Of a stretch of 64,000 nt of DNA, positions 34,906 to 45,891 are shown piece by piece (position 1 is the stretch's first letter; each line of letters starts with the position of its first letter). The position numbers and the translations under genes were made by a program. Source of the DNA: Podospora pseudocomata (lineage: Eukaryota > Ascomycota > Sordariomycetes > Sordariales > Podosporaceae); the NCBI RefSeq assembly GCF_035222375.1, contig NW_026946366.1, forward strand, positions 3,038,001-3,102,000, read 5' to 3'. The notes under the pieces were generated by a model that saw only the letters and a list, made by a program, of their open reading frames with translations, was not told where the DNA came from and searched no databases.

Positions 34906-36521
34906 CTTGCAGAGCTGTTCGAGATTTTGCGAGCAGAAAGGCTTTGTTCAAGAAAGGCTGTGAGACTGGCGTTGGGGGTTTTTGGGAGTTTAAGAAAGTC
35001 GTCCGTTTCTCGGCTGTCCAATGGGCCAGTTTTTTTCCAACAGGACGGCGGCAACCGACTGGAACCTGGAGGCTGAGAGAAGCCGACTAGGCTGCGCAAA
35101 ATGAAATGGTCGGCGACAAGAAAACAATTGAATGGAACGACGCCAAAACTATCCCCTCAAGCAGTCGTCGTCGTCGATGGTCGCTGCTTAATTGCTGTCG
35201 CGGTTGCAGACGCGGAAGTCACGAAAAGACGCGGTTGCTTGACCTTGTCCGAGGCTGTGGGGGAAAGCGAGACGCGGTTTTACGCGATTCCCTTAAACTC
35301 TCTTCGCTTGGCCCCTGACCTCCCGTCTCACCGAAAGTGCGCCCGGCACGTGACTGCTCCCAAGACGCTCCTTCTTGAGTGGCCACCTGTGGGGGTTAGG
35401 GTTCAGTATCCCATGTCAATTACCAACGTCCAAGAGTATCCAGGAGCATGAGCCGAAGAGGGGATTGGCATATATGCAGTCGGGTGATAATGAAATGAGA
35501 GTAAATCTGTCACTAGGTAGCCTCCTTCTAATTTACCATGCAAACCGCAAACTGGTGGCAACTGCTTGAGCCCAATGACGCTACTTCACTCAGTGCATGT
35601 ATGTTGGTGAGTTGAAGAACAAACTTGCTGTGTTCTCCCCCAGGAGGTACACTTACAACCTGCCAAAAAAATCACTTCAGTCAGGAATTTTGGGAGTACG
35701 TGGTAATAATGCGTTGCCATCATATTCTCTCCATCTACATACGATTTTCCTCGCTCCTACACTTGAAGCCTGAGGTCTAATGATGCCGTGAACGAAGGGA
35801 AGGCCAAACGCCGGTGCCGTGTCGGCTTCATGTCGATGGTATACCATATGACAGGCAGATGACGACTGCCGTCAAGTTCAAGTACGTTGATAGTCTCAAT
35901 AGATAACGGCGCGGCCAAGCAGTGGTTCCAACCTCACATATTTGACCACAAACCATGGCTCTATGGTGCAATATCGCGTGAGTATGACAAGGTGCACTTT
36001 CAGTGTGAGCAGCCATACACCAGCACCAACTTACCCTTCTGTCGTGTAAGTGAGTTCGACCAGTGAAAATCGCCCGATATCGAACTCACATGCCTCAAAA
36101 CGCTCACGTTGACCTGTCGGACACAGCCAAATGTTCAACGGGTGCCTGGGATTGGTTACCACTTGCAGAGTTATAAAGACCATCAGACATGCAATGGCGA
36201 GCTTGAGCTCGAGGCAACGCTACGTCTTCGTTCCCGAGTCACCGCAAATGACAAGCCAGCACAGGAGTTCGAGCTTGTTGCGCAAATCGTGCAACATTGC
36301 ACCTCATCCGGGAGACCAGAAAAAAGAAGGGGTTATCTCCGCTGATCTCTTAAACTCCTGGCATCATCGGGGCGCCATTGGCACTGGCGCTGGTCGTTGT
36401 AGAAGATATAAGGAACAGCTCTCAACGACCTGCTGTTTCCCGCTCAAAGCATCAGTTCGAGACCAGTCATCAGGAACACATACCGTTCACATAAATCCAT
36501 ATTCAGCACACCAACATCAAC
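34906..36521. other. Divergent promoter region
   Basis: This region lies between the APSES gene (minus) and the dioxygenase gene (plus) and must hold both promoters. No coding region is supported. The APSES side carries the SCB/MCB-like cluster near 35.2 kb. Confidence 0.55.
35198..35287. promoter_or_regulatory. SCB/MCB-like cluster upstream of the APSES gene
   Basis: Within 90 bases, about 300-380 bp upstream of the start at 34905, the sequence holds an exact SCB core CACGAAAA (35220-35227). It is flanked by GACGCGG at 35209-35215 and again at 35229-35235 and 35271-35277, plus TACGCGA at 35281-35287 and GTCGCGG at 35198-35204. MCB sites have the core CGCG (ACGCGT), so these are MCB-like, not perfect. 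Known biology says that Mbp1/Swi4 factors bind exactly these words; self-regulation is therefore an inference. Confidence 0.45.
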
Positions 36522-38007
36522 ATGGCCCCTCCTGCCGCCGACATCGATGTACAGACTGCTCCTGTGGTGGTTCCTGTTCCGACCAAAGGATCCATCGCTC
36601 CCGGACACAGCAGCGCCTCTAGGCTTTCGGGGCCCTTGACCTACTCGGGCACTCTCGACACCTATGAGCATTTCGATGTCACGAATGTAATCGGTCGCGA
36701 GTTCACCAACTTGCAACTGAGTGAGATCCTACATGATGACGATAAAATCCGTGATCTCGCCATTCTCGGTAAGCTCATTGGTGGTTTCTGCAGCCGTGGC
36801 TCTTCGGCTGACACCAGAAAAGTTTCTCAACGAGGCGTCGTGTTCTTCCGCAACCAAGATCTAAGCATTGACGACCAGAAGCTCTTGGGTCAAAGACTGG
36901 GTGAGTTGACAGGAAAGCCTGAGACGTCCAAGCTCCACAAGCACGCCCTTGCCAACAGCAAGCGCGGTATTGCCGTCGATGAGAATGGCAAGCTCGACGA
37001 CGAGGTTTCTGTCATCTCGTCGGAGCAGAATCGGAAGTACTACGCCGATCGTTATGGCTATACTGCAAAGAGACTGGCGAGTGAGGGCTGGCATGCTGAG
37101 TATGTTGTTCTCACTTTGCGCTTCCAGGCAAACCAATGGCTGACTCTCCCCTAGCATCACGTTCGAGCATACCCCTTCCGACTATGCCATCCTCAAGATT
37201 GTGCAGCCTCCCGAAGATGTTGGCGGAGATACCCTCTGGGCCTCTGGCTATGAGGCGTATGACCGTTTAAGCCCTGCGCTTCAGAAGTTGGCCGAGAGCC
37301 TGACTGCGACGCATCATCAGCCCAACTTTGTCAGGGTCAAAGAAGCCTTCGGTGCTGAGCTGATTGATCAGTTCCGTGGTGCTCCGGAGAATAATGGGTT
37401 GGATTTCAAGGCTGAGCAGTATGCTTATCCGTATGCTGAAAGAGGCTGAGCCAATATGCTGACCAGTGACTGATATGTAGCCCTGTTGTCCGCACCAACC
37501 CAGTCACCGGGTGGAAGTCTCTCTTCGGAGCCGGGCACCAAGTGCATGCCGGTTGGATCAACGGCGTCACGGAGCGTGAGAGTGAGATTCTCAAGGCTTA
37601 TTGTGGGTTCCCTCAAAATATGAAGGTATCATCGCGTGCTGTTGCTGACCGATGAAACAGTTTACCAACTCATTTCTGAGAACCACGACCTTCAAGTCCG
37701 CTTCCGTTGGAACAAGAACGATCTTGCCATATGGGACAAGTAAGTTCTTTTATCAAGACGTCTGAATACTTGTGCCGGAGTAGAGAAGACTGACAAGGAG
37801 AATATAGCCGATCGATGTTCCATACAGCTACGTAGTGAGTTCCTCTTTCCTCGCTCTTCCGAGCATCAGGGCAGACCAGACAGCTGACAACATAATTACA
37901 GCGACTATGTCGGCAAGAGACAGGGCAACCGGGTGGTGTCGCTGGGAGAGAAACCCTATTTCGACCCCAACTCCAAATCCAGACGGGAGGCACTTGGCTT
38001 GCTCTAG
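36522..38007 (+). CDS. TauD-type Fe(II)/2-oxoglutarate dioxygenase
   Basis: Seven exons (36522-36768, 36823-37099, 37155-37430, 37481-37602, 37661-37739, 37808-37834, 37902-38007) give 377 residues in one frame. Introns are 50-68 nt with GT-AG ends. The jelly-roll signature is complete: first iron ligands in GWHADITFEH (His173, Asp175), last ligand His339 in FHTATYDY, and an Arg of KRQGNR to hold 2-oxoglutarate. Other family blocks are SQRGVVFFRNQDL and PVVRTNPVTGWKSLF. Fungal relatives oxidise taurine or other sulfonates and sulfate esters, freeing sulfite for sulfur supply, in the cytosol. Some relatives use other carboxylates, so the substrate remains inference. Intron 1 is 54 nt, free of stops and in frame, so its retention would insert 18 residues. 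Exon 6 is only 27 nt. Confidence 0.92.
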
Positions 38008-38983
38008 GATGGGAAGACGAAAGGCTTTGAAGGTTGACCGCTAAAGGCGGGAAAGAGGCTGGTGATGCTGATCCGTAGTTAAACTTTGGTGTTGTACGTA
38101 TCCGTTTAAGGAGGTATTGCGTAATGAATGCCACGATTGCTTTCTCCTGCTCCACGTTGAGAGTATTGAAAGGCGCTTGGCGTGATGCCTGCGTCTGAGC
38201 GCGTGACTTGCCATTTGTCATTAAAGTGAGACGCTGTTCCAGAGCAGTAGGTCAGGAAGGATGAGGCACGTGAGGGGGAAAAAATGATTTCGGTATTCTC
38301 AGAGGCCCGGGGATAGGCACAAGATCCAGACGGAGGCTGCCAAAAGACGGGAGCAAGAGCAAATAAGAGCACACCTGATGAAGCCATCTAGAAGGACCAT
38401 TGTGGTGGGTGGAAGGTGGAAAGAAATCCGTGGGACCCCTAAAGTGGGAACATCCCGCACTTTCCCAGTGGGGCCCCCACAGAATGGCAGGCTAGTTCCT
38501 GCTCTGATTGGTGGATCCCGGCCCGTGGATCGGGAAGCCGCAGCTGACACCAACGACATGGGTCCGCTGGTGTTGGGATGGTGACACAGGCCATCTCTCT
38601 TCCAAACAACCTACCAACAACCTACCTGGAAGACATGATTTTGAACTTTAAAGTCGAGGCCTCTCCTCCCACCAAGAAACACTTAATTGCATAACTTTCC
38701 TGGCATTCATTCGCTTATACATAGCCACGTTTTGTCCACTTACAATCAAGGCTGTCCATTCCACCCCGTTCTTTGTCTGCCCGGTTACACACTGTCCGTC
38801 TCTTAATTCTACCCCCAGTACGTCACACACCCGACGACAACGCAGCAGCGAACGGCACATGCGTCCGCCAGCCGTCGAGCCTCCGTATACACTTGATTTC
38901 CCATGTCGATGGAGGTAGCGACATAGCAGGCCCGTTCAGTTGTTCTACCCAAGTCCACTCACTGCCCGCCACAGCTCCTGGCC
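38008..38983. other. Intergenic, no gene seen
   Basis: This is the tail of the dioxygenase gene and the promoter of the transporter that follows on the same strand. I see no supported coding region. A pyrimidine-rich stretch lies before the transporter start. Confidence 0.5.
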
Positions 38984-40369
38984 ATGCGCAGCACCAAGGC
39001 TCCTCGCCCCGGCGAGCAACCTCTGCTTTCCTCATATCACAGTTCCGACGATGAAGAAAGGGGCCGCAGGACACTTCGAGGAGGAAACCGTCGCGGAAGC
39101 CCCCTTCCGCCAACCTCAACATCCTCGGCCCACACACCTACATACTCGCATTTCGCCGTCCCAGACTTGACCACGAGTCGCCCGACCCTGAGCCGTCGCA
39201 GTACGAATCAACTACGCTCCCGTAGCCCTACGAGTGCCCGCCTCGAGGCGAAACGCAAGTACACATACGCTGCCGTTTTCCTGGTCACGAGCTTGGTATC
39301 GTTTGTGGTGCAAACGGAATTGGCATCGTACATACAGCACGACTTGGGATGGAACAAGGCATATGCCATGCTGTATTTGACACATGGATCGTGGGTCTTT
39401 CTCTGGCCACTGCAGCTGCTGTTTTTGCGCCTTCAAAGACGGGAGCAGTCATGGCATCAGTTTTGGAACAACCACAAGCAAATTCTGAGAAAAACAGCCC
39501 AGATAGTGGAACGACAAGAGGTCAGAGTACCCAGGGGAATGGGCGCTGACCGCTCGCCCTGGCCATATCTTGCTCGGACAACAGCAGTGGTGACGACAGC
39601 CTTGACCGTCGCTGGATCGAGTTGGTATGTTGCCGTCAGCATGACCACGCCCAGCGATTTGACAGCCATCTACAACTGCAGTGCCTTCTTTGCCTACGCC
39701 TTTTCCATTCCCTTGCTGAAGGAACGGCTTCGGCTCGACAAGATGGTGGCCGTATTCGTGGCTATCATCGGTGTGCTGGTGGTAGCTTATGGCGGCGGTA
39801 GCTCCTCGGATGAAGCTGGGCAGGCTGGCCCTGCCACTCGCTTTGCCGGCAACATCGTCATTGGCATCGGTTCCGTGTTGTATGGGCTCTACGAGGTCCT
39901 CTACAAACGATATGCATGCCCGCCAGATGGAACAAGCGCCAACAGGAGCATGATGTTCGCCAATACCTTTGGCAGCTTGATCGGAGTTTTCACCGTCCTG
40001 GTCCTGTGGATCCCAATACCGGTGCTCCATGTGCTTGGATGGGAGACATTTGAGATGCCGACAGGTGAAACCGCCTCCCTCTTACTCATCAGCGTCTTTG
40101 CCAACATGGTCTTCTCGGGCTCTTTCTTGGTTCTAATCTCATTGACGAGCCCGGTCCTCAGCTCGGTTGCCGCACTCCTCACCATTTTCATCGTTGCCAT
40201 TGTAGATTGGTGCTTGACTGGCCAACCGTTAGAGGCTCCCGCCATCCTTGGGGGACTGCTTATCATAGCGGCTTTTGCAATGCTCAGCTGGAGCACATGG
40301 AAGGAGATGAATGAAGATGAACGCAAGGGGCCGGTGGATCTGAGCAGCGATAGCGGCGACGAAGACTAG
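38984..40369 (+). CDS. DMT-superfamily (EamA/SLC35-like) membrane transporter
   Basis: A single exon of 461 residues. The first 85 residues are polar, Ser/Arg/Thr-rich and cytosolic. Ten membrane spans follow, beginning with YAAVFLVTSLVSFVVQTELA. The two EamA-like halves are visible: LTVAGSSWYVAVSMTTPSDL with YNCSAFFAYAFSIPLLKERL in the first, and FAGNIVIGIGSVLYGLYEVL with a late pair of spans in the second. The tail is acidic (DLSSDSGDED). Relatives include yeast YML018C/Thi74 and human SLC35F proteins at vacuole or plasma membranes; their substrates are mostly unknown, and thiamine has been suggested for Thi74. The lack of introns is ordinary. The next gene follows closely on the same strand. 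Confidence 0.9.
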   Translation: MRSTKAPRPGEQPLLSSYHSSDDEERGRRTLRGGNRRGSPLPPTSTSSAHTPTYSHFAVPDLTTSRPTLSRRSTNQLRSRSPTSARLEAKRKYTYAAVFLVTSLVSFVVQTELASYIQHDLGWNKAYAMLYLTHGSWVFLWPLQLLFLRLQRREQSWHQFWNNHKQILRKTAQIVERQEVRVPRGMGADRSPWPYLARTTAVVTTALTVAGSSWYVAVSMTTPSDLTAIYNCSAFFAYAFSIPLLKERLRLDKMVAVFVAIIGVLVVAYGGGSSSDEAGQAGPATRFAGNIVIGIGSVLYGLYEVLYKRYACPPDGTSANRSMMFANTFGSLIGVFTVLVLWIPIPVLHVLGWETFEMPTGETASLLLISVFANMVFSGSFLVLISLTSPVLSSVAALLTIFIVAIVDWCLTGQPLEAPAILGGLLIIAAFAMLSWSTWKEMNEDERKGPVDLSSDSGDED

Positions 40370-40390
40370 TACAATCGTGGTTGCCCTATT

Positions 40391-41211
40391 TTGGAATGCG
40401 TTCGCACCCCCCGTACGACGGACTCTTACTCGGGACGCGCCAATACCTCCCCGTCAGAGGGAACTGTTGGGGCCACCGCAACCATGACAACTGAGATGTT
40501 TGCCGAACTTCATCTGCGGGGTGGGAAAGGTTCCAAAAGTAAAAAGAAGAATAGAGATCAACTGAAAAAGGCCAATGCCGGAAAAGCAAAGCGAGACGCC
40601 GACGAACAAGCTGTCGAGGAAAAGCCTCCGGGGAAGAAAGCTTGCAATCCAAGCATGAAGAGGAGCAGGCAAATACAGAGGAAGAGGCCAATACAGAGCA
40701 AGAGACCAATACAGAGCAAGAGACCAGCACAGAGCAAGAGACCAATACAGGGGAGACTAATACAGGGGTCGAGGTCAATACAGCAGAGCGGGTTGATGCA
40801 CCTGGGGAGGTTTTATGTAACATGCCCTGATGGGGTTCATTTGTATCATGATACCCTTACTGTTTCTTGGGACCGCGATGTCGGCAATGCAGGGAATGAT
40901 TGCCATATGTACGGGAACTTTCGCTCTTGTTGTGGCGGCTCCGGTCTACGGGCTCAGACGTGACGTGAAATTTAGGTCGTGCCTCGACCACTGACGAATC
41001 GGACGAGGATGATACGGGCTTGCCAACACCGGAACCGTGGGCGAGTGACCCGGATCATATAGCTCGAAGGGAGGCACGGGCGCATGCTGCTGCTTTGGCA
41101 GAGGCTTTGGGGAGTGGTAACGCGGGGCAGGGCCCGGTGGGTGGAGAAGGGAGTAGGGCTGGTGGTCCCTCGAACAACACTATCGATGATGAGAGTCATC
41201 CGAGAAACTGA
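40391..41211 (+). CDS. Uncertain gene with 18-bp repeats, probably spliced
   Basis: A plus-strand frame from 40391 (likelier start 40484, MTTEMFAEL) codes for a Lys-rich stretch (KGSKSKKKNRDQLKKAN) and continues to 40963. From about 40642 a second frame reads naturally as Glu/Thr/Asn-rich repeats (NTEQE units) up to 40816. There a donor GTAACA and a TAG acceptor ending at 40975 would join it to an acidic block (TDESDEDDTGLPTPEPW) and an Ala-rich helix, stopping at 41211. How the first and second frames connect is not clear: an unseen intron, a frameshift or a pseudogene are all possible. No domain is recognised. I record the locus as probable, but not its exact structure. Confidence 0.35.
40688..40751 (+). 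repeat. 18-bp tandem repeat inside the uncertain gene
   Basis: The unit CCAATACAGAGCAAGAGA occurs at 40688-40705 and 40706-40723 without change and at 40724-40741 with one base changed (CCAGCACAGAGC...), followed by a partial copy. The unit length is a multiple of three, so copy number can change without altering the frame. More diverged relatives lie on both sides (about 40670-40790). Confidence 0.85.
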
Positions 41212-44200
41212 GTGTAGGACAAGTGTGTGGGAAGCTTGAAGCATGTTGGAGGTGGGGAGCGCAATTCCCGAGGGAACATGGATACAGGAGTATTATTAGC
41301 TGGTAGGCAGGCCACGATCCCCTTTGGCATTAGATAGTTGGGGGAAAAGCGAGTATAGAGTAGCTTGACAGCAATGACATTTTCATCATTTTACAATACA
41401 GTCTCTGAATATCTCTGGAGACCATGGAATGATGAGAGCTGCTTTCACATAGATATCTACCTAACCTGAATCAGCTGATTCTGGACATGTTGCTGATTGT
41501 TCCAAGTTATGTTTCAATGTTTGTTATAACAAACCCGTCTGGTTCGGTTTTGGGAGTAAAATTATTAACAAGACAGGAAGAAAAAGACAGAAAAACTAAC
41601 AAAAACGTTATCTTGCAAAACCAATGCAAATTTATCAAATACCTATGGGCTCTATATATTATAAATATTCTCGACATAGTCCACCAAACATGGGTTATGA
41701 AGACCTTGTCCAATCTAAGAGAACGGCCATTTTATCATAGTTCTGCTTTAGGTTCATTGCAAGATGACTGTTTGTTTGATGATTACTTTTTGGGGTTATT
41801 GAGTTCCCGTTGCGCCTTCTTTTCAGTTCGATCTGTTACTTATACCTTGCACCTGGGAGTAGCCTTAGGCTTGTACCAATCATAGGGTATATGAAACGAA
41901 GCTAAAGTTTATTTAACATATATAACCTATATTTAGCTAGGATAGACTCTATAGTCTACCGGTAGAGTTAACCATTACACCAGGCATGATTTGTATTTAG
42001 AATTGGCGTTTTGGACAGTTGATCCTAGCAGTGAAGCTTTTACGATTTGCTTCTCTATATTCGTTGTTCACCTAATGTAGCACGATCCAATTCTATCATA
42101 TATTTATGAATGTTAATGTGCTGAAAGAAATTGTGTCCACTGTCATGAGTTCATGGTAATATTGAAAATGTAATGTGATTAAGAGGTAAGCATCTGATAT
42201 CATCACATTTGCACTGTACACTCTGTGATGTGATTCTAAAGATAGAACCGCCCTGCATTGTGGTATTTGGGGAAAGAAACGTGTGTGTGCCGCCCCCAAC
42301 ATTTCACGCTTCCGTCTCGTGTGCTTGACTGCTTGCCAATCCCCTCTCGGTCGTACGCGACCTGCTTACGGCACAGTAGCCACAAAGTCGCGTCTGTCGA
42401 CTGGAGTGGAAATGATGAGCAATTAGGCTCGGACACTGCGTGGGCAATGGGTACAGTACGAATAGGGGGTAAAAGAAATGGATGAAGGCATTGATGACGG
42501 TAATTTGAAGATCTACAAAGGGTATGTCAGCACCAAAGAAACAACCGAGACGGGGCCGGCTAGGCCGGCCACTGTTGGTCCATTCCAGTGAGCTCCAACC
42601 CATGCTGATCCAGAAAACACGACCCGACACCTCGGGACCAAAACATGGTGAGCTGGCGGTTGAAGAACGAGGGAGAGACACAAGCTTTACCGCCTCTCCA
42701 GATCTCATTGCTCCCTGCTTCCAGACAGCGCGACATGTTTCACAGGATCAGCCAAAGAAGATCGGGAGACTTTCGGAGGGTTGATATCGTGGTTTGGCCA
42801 CTCTAAGCCTCCCGTGCGGGGTTATAGGCCAGGCCTTGGGCTCAACGGTCACGGCCAGCAGTCGTTGGGCTTCAAACTACCCGTTGTGGGGCTCGGCCAG
42901 TGTTTTCTTCTTTCCAGTCGCCAATAGTACCAAGCAAGCGATTCAGATCTCTCGCACACGACTGGGACTAGCGGACGGCGAAGATGACGTGCAGAAACTG
43001 ACGCTACGCACATAAATCCAGCCACATGTGACCCACGAACACCTTGATACAACAAGCACCCATCGTCTCCAGTGAGTGGCCTCCCAACTCTTCAATGGAC
43101 CCTCTTCCGCATGCCCAGTGCTGGCTTTCACGGGGAGGATGGAAACTCCAAGCGGCAATGCAACCATAACCTCCTTGTGCACGTTTCAGGGGTGCGGAGT
43201 CCAGCGCACGGAGCCTTCAGCCGTTTGGGCTCCGGGCAGCATGTCTCATGTCTCACCACTGGCTCTGCGTGGCTGTGTGTGACTTGCCGATTCCTCCAGT
43301 CTGACAGGAGTCAAAGATGATGAGATCGGACAGTCACCGCCGTCATCATGATATCTCCAATCACAAGCAATGCCATCTTGCCTCGTTGGTGCTGTTGGAA
43401 GAAAAGCTTCAGCCCGACGGATATGAAAGGAAAATGGAATGGACAAATCACCAAGCCCTCCCGCCAAGCCCTCCCCGTGGCCGTTACAGGATCCCATGCT
43501 GCACATCTTTTGTGGAGACGACGATGGCTTCCCGGGAAGACTTCCACAAAGACATGGATTGCTAACGACAGATGGTCCAGATTCGGAAGATCAACCAGCA
43601 AGCCGTGGAAGCGTTCATGCTGAGGAGCCGAGATCTGTAGTAGCGTTTTCTCGGTGTCCTATGAGATCTGCGAAGATGGCCGCCGAAAAGGCCAGTAGTA
43701 GCTATTTGGGAGACCACATGGCTCCAGGTTGCAAAACGGCCCCGGGACAGGCCAACGAGCGGTGGTTGAGTAACGGCGACCGCCTTTGGCGAAACCAGCC
43801 ACCAGCAGATCGGAGAAGTCTTCCATGAACATGCTGCTTTTCTGTCGAGTGAACAATCCAGTGGCCAGTCATCCGATCACTGCCGCCGACACCACTTGTT
43901 GATGCAGGCGTGCAAGACGAACGGGGGAATGGCAAGGGTTCGATGTCGCATTGAGTCACTGGGCCTGGCGCGAGACTCTGGAGGGTTTTCTGGTAGCGGC
44001 CCATGATTGGTTCAATATCAAGCAAGCGAAGACAGCTCTTAGCCTGATCAGGCATGGAGGAATTGAGCTGGCTGCTCCCTGCGTCTTGCTGGATATCATC
44101 GAGGTACGGGAAGGAGCATCGGAAGCTAGAGCTGTGCTAAGAGTTTTGCTGGGAGAATACGAGCAGAGAAGTTAGCGAGTGAAGCGGCACAGATATCGCG

Positions 44201-44400
44201 AGGGTAAAAGGTGAATCGGGCTGCTTACCTCACCCACCAATTGCGCGCAGTGATTGGCTGAGAAGGCCCACTCTCAGTTTCTGCAAGGCCCTGAGTTCCC
44301 GCGGTTCCAGTGGCTGCTTCTGCTCAATCACGGTGGTCTGCTATCCGCTCAGACAGGGCATGCTCCCCTGCCGCAGGCTAAGACGATGGACCAGTAGAAA
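41212..44400. other. Gene-free region including an AT-rich island
   Basis: From about 41400 to 42250 GC content drops to roughly 35-40 percent, well below its surroundings. It has no firm frame and looks like worn, possibly RIP-mutated, repeat DNA. A perfect 6-bp hairpin (TAGACT-ctat-AGTCTA) lies at 41943-41958. On the minus strand beside it is a tRNA box-A-like word (TGGTGTAATGGTTAAC). From 42.3 to 44.4 kb composition returns to normal; a 74-codon plus-strand frame at 43951-44175 reads smoothly, but I cannot assign it. Confidence 0.5.
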
Positions 44401-45891
44401 CAGAGCATTGCATGCTGGGGCCCCGCCCGCTCTCCCTGTTCGATCCATTCTCCAATCCTCCACTGCACCACCCACCTCCAGCTGCGCACCAGGCGGCCAG
44501 TCGTTCCAGGGCAGTTGATATCTCCTTTCCTGTTGCTCTGCTCTCGTCTTCTCTTTTTTTCTTTCTGCAACGCCAGCAAACCGCCCTTCCTTTTCACCCT
44601 CCCCCTCTTCCTCTCTTCGTACCGCCGTCCTTGTGTCGGTCTCACCGTTGCCCGTCATTGTCGTCGTTGATTGAGAATCCATCCATTTTTTTCTTCACCG
44701 CGCATTCTCTCGACCTACACAGAGCACAGCACAGTTTCGCCAAAACAGCACCAAAAAAAAAGAAACACCACAAAAAAAAGGAGAAGTGAATATAGGCAAA
44801 GGAAAGGATCCGGAAAAAGTGCGCACATCAGCATCACCTGCACCAAAAAACTACTTTTAATCCTTGTATTTTATTTTTGCGCCCGCTTTATTCCACTTCG
44901 TCGCCGCCATCGCGAGCCTCGGTACCTTTTGGGCAGCCATCATCAATCTCTTCAACAACTCCCACTATCATAACCAACTTAATTCGCTCAGAGGGTGATA
45001 TTGCAGCAGCAGAAAACGAAAGAAGCAAGACAATACAGAGTACAGCACAGCACAGCAGCACCGGAATCTGGGAACACAGGATAAAACCTTGTTCGCATCT
45101 TTGCACCTCCTGGAAAGAAAGGAACAAGCTGGTGGATTTCCCAACGTCTTTGACTCGTGTCTGCGGGTGTCCCACACAAAACGCGCAACCCCACGAGTTA
45201 CCCGGATTTGGACGCGCCGGTCTCCAGCCTGTCTGCTGACTGTGGGCTCCCCTCCCATCGCCACCGCCTGTTAAGCCAGAACCGCACTGGGCTTTTCCAG
45301 CACCTACTTCCTTCAGCGTGCCCTTCACCTTCCCTCCGACAAAAAAACCCGCCTTTTCTCTTTCCCCTCTGTCCGCGCTGGCTTTGCCCGCTTTCTCTGA
45401 CGCCCTTCCGCTCATTCAGCATCACAGTCTTTTTTCCTTCGTCTTCCCCATCGACAACTGTTAATTCCAAACCATCAGCACCGTCTGTCTTATTGGACTT
45501 GGCTTTTTCTTCTCTTTCGGGACCAGCATCTTTGCATCATCTTTTTTTGCACTTCCTCCACGAGAGAGGAATAGATCGCATCGCAGAAAGTTAAACGTTC
45601 GACCACGTCTCTCTCTTCTTGCGACCTTTGGCATCATCAGTATATGCTTCTTAATTTCTAACTTTGACTTGAACGTTTCTACGCAACCTCGTCCTCGACC
45701 TCGACCGGGCTTCGATTTCGATACCCACCACCACTTCGAGCCAAAGCGATCGCGCCAGGCAGTTCAAAGCTCCATCCTTTCAGCACATCGGCTCTTTTCG
45801 CCAGTTTCGATATCCGACTCGTGCTATCGCGTAAAGAGAAAGCCTTTCCCAGCTCTCTCCAGACATATTTTTGAGTCCATACCACGTTGTA
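44401..45891 (+). promoter_or_regulatory. Pyrimidine-rich promoter and leader of the Gln-rich gene
   Basis: About 1.5 kb before the start codon at 45892 is rich in C and T on the plus strand, with long CT stretches (44520-44640, 45280-45560) and A-runs near 44750-44790. No coding region is supported. Such CT-rich stretches mark core promoters and long leaders of well-expressed or regulated genes in filamentous ascomycetes. The transcription start cannot be fixed from sequence alone. Confidence 0.45.

Noticed and set aside
35395-35405. Telomere-like word GGGTTAGGG (also near 56345)
   Set aside because: Single copies only, with no tandem array, so not an interstitial telomere.
41890-42010. tRNA gene on the minus strand
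   Set aside because: There is a box-A-like word, but the anticodon arm has a wrong loop size and no acceptor stem pairs. It is kept only as a weak sign of a tRNA-derived repeat.
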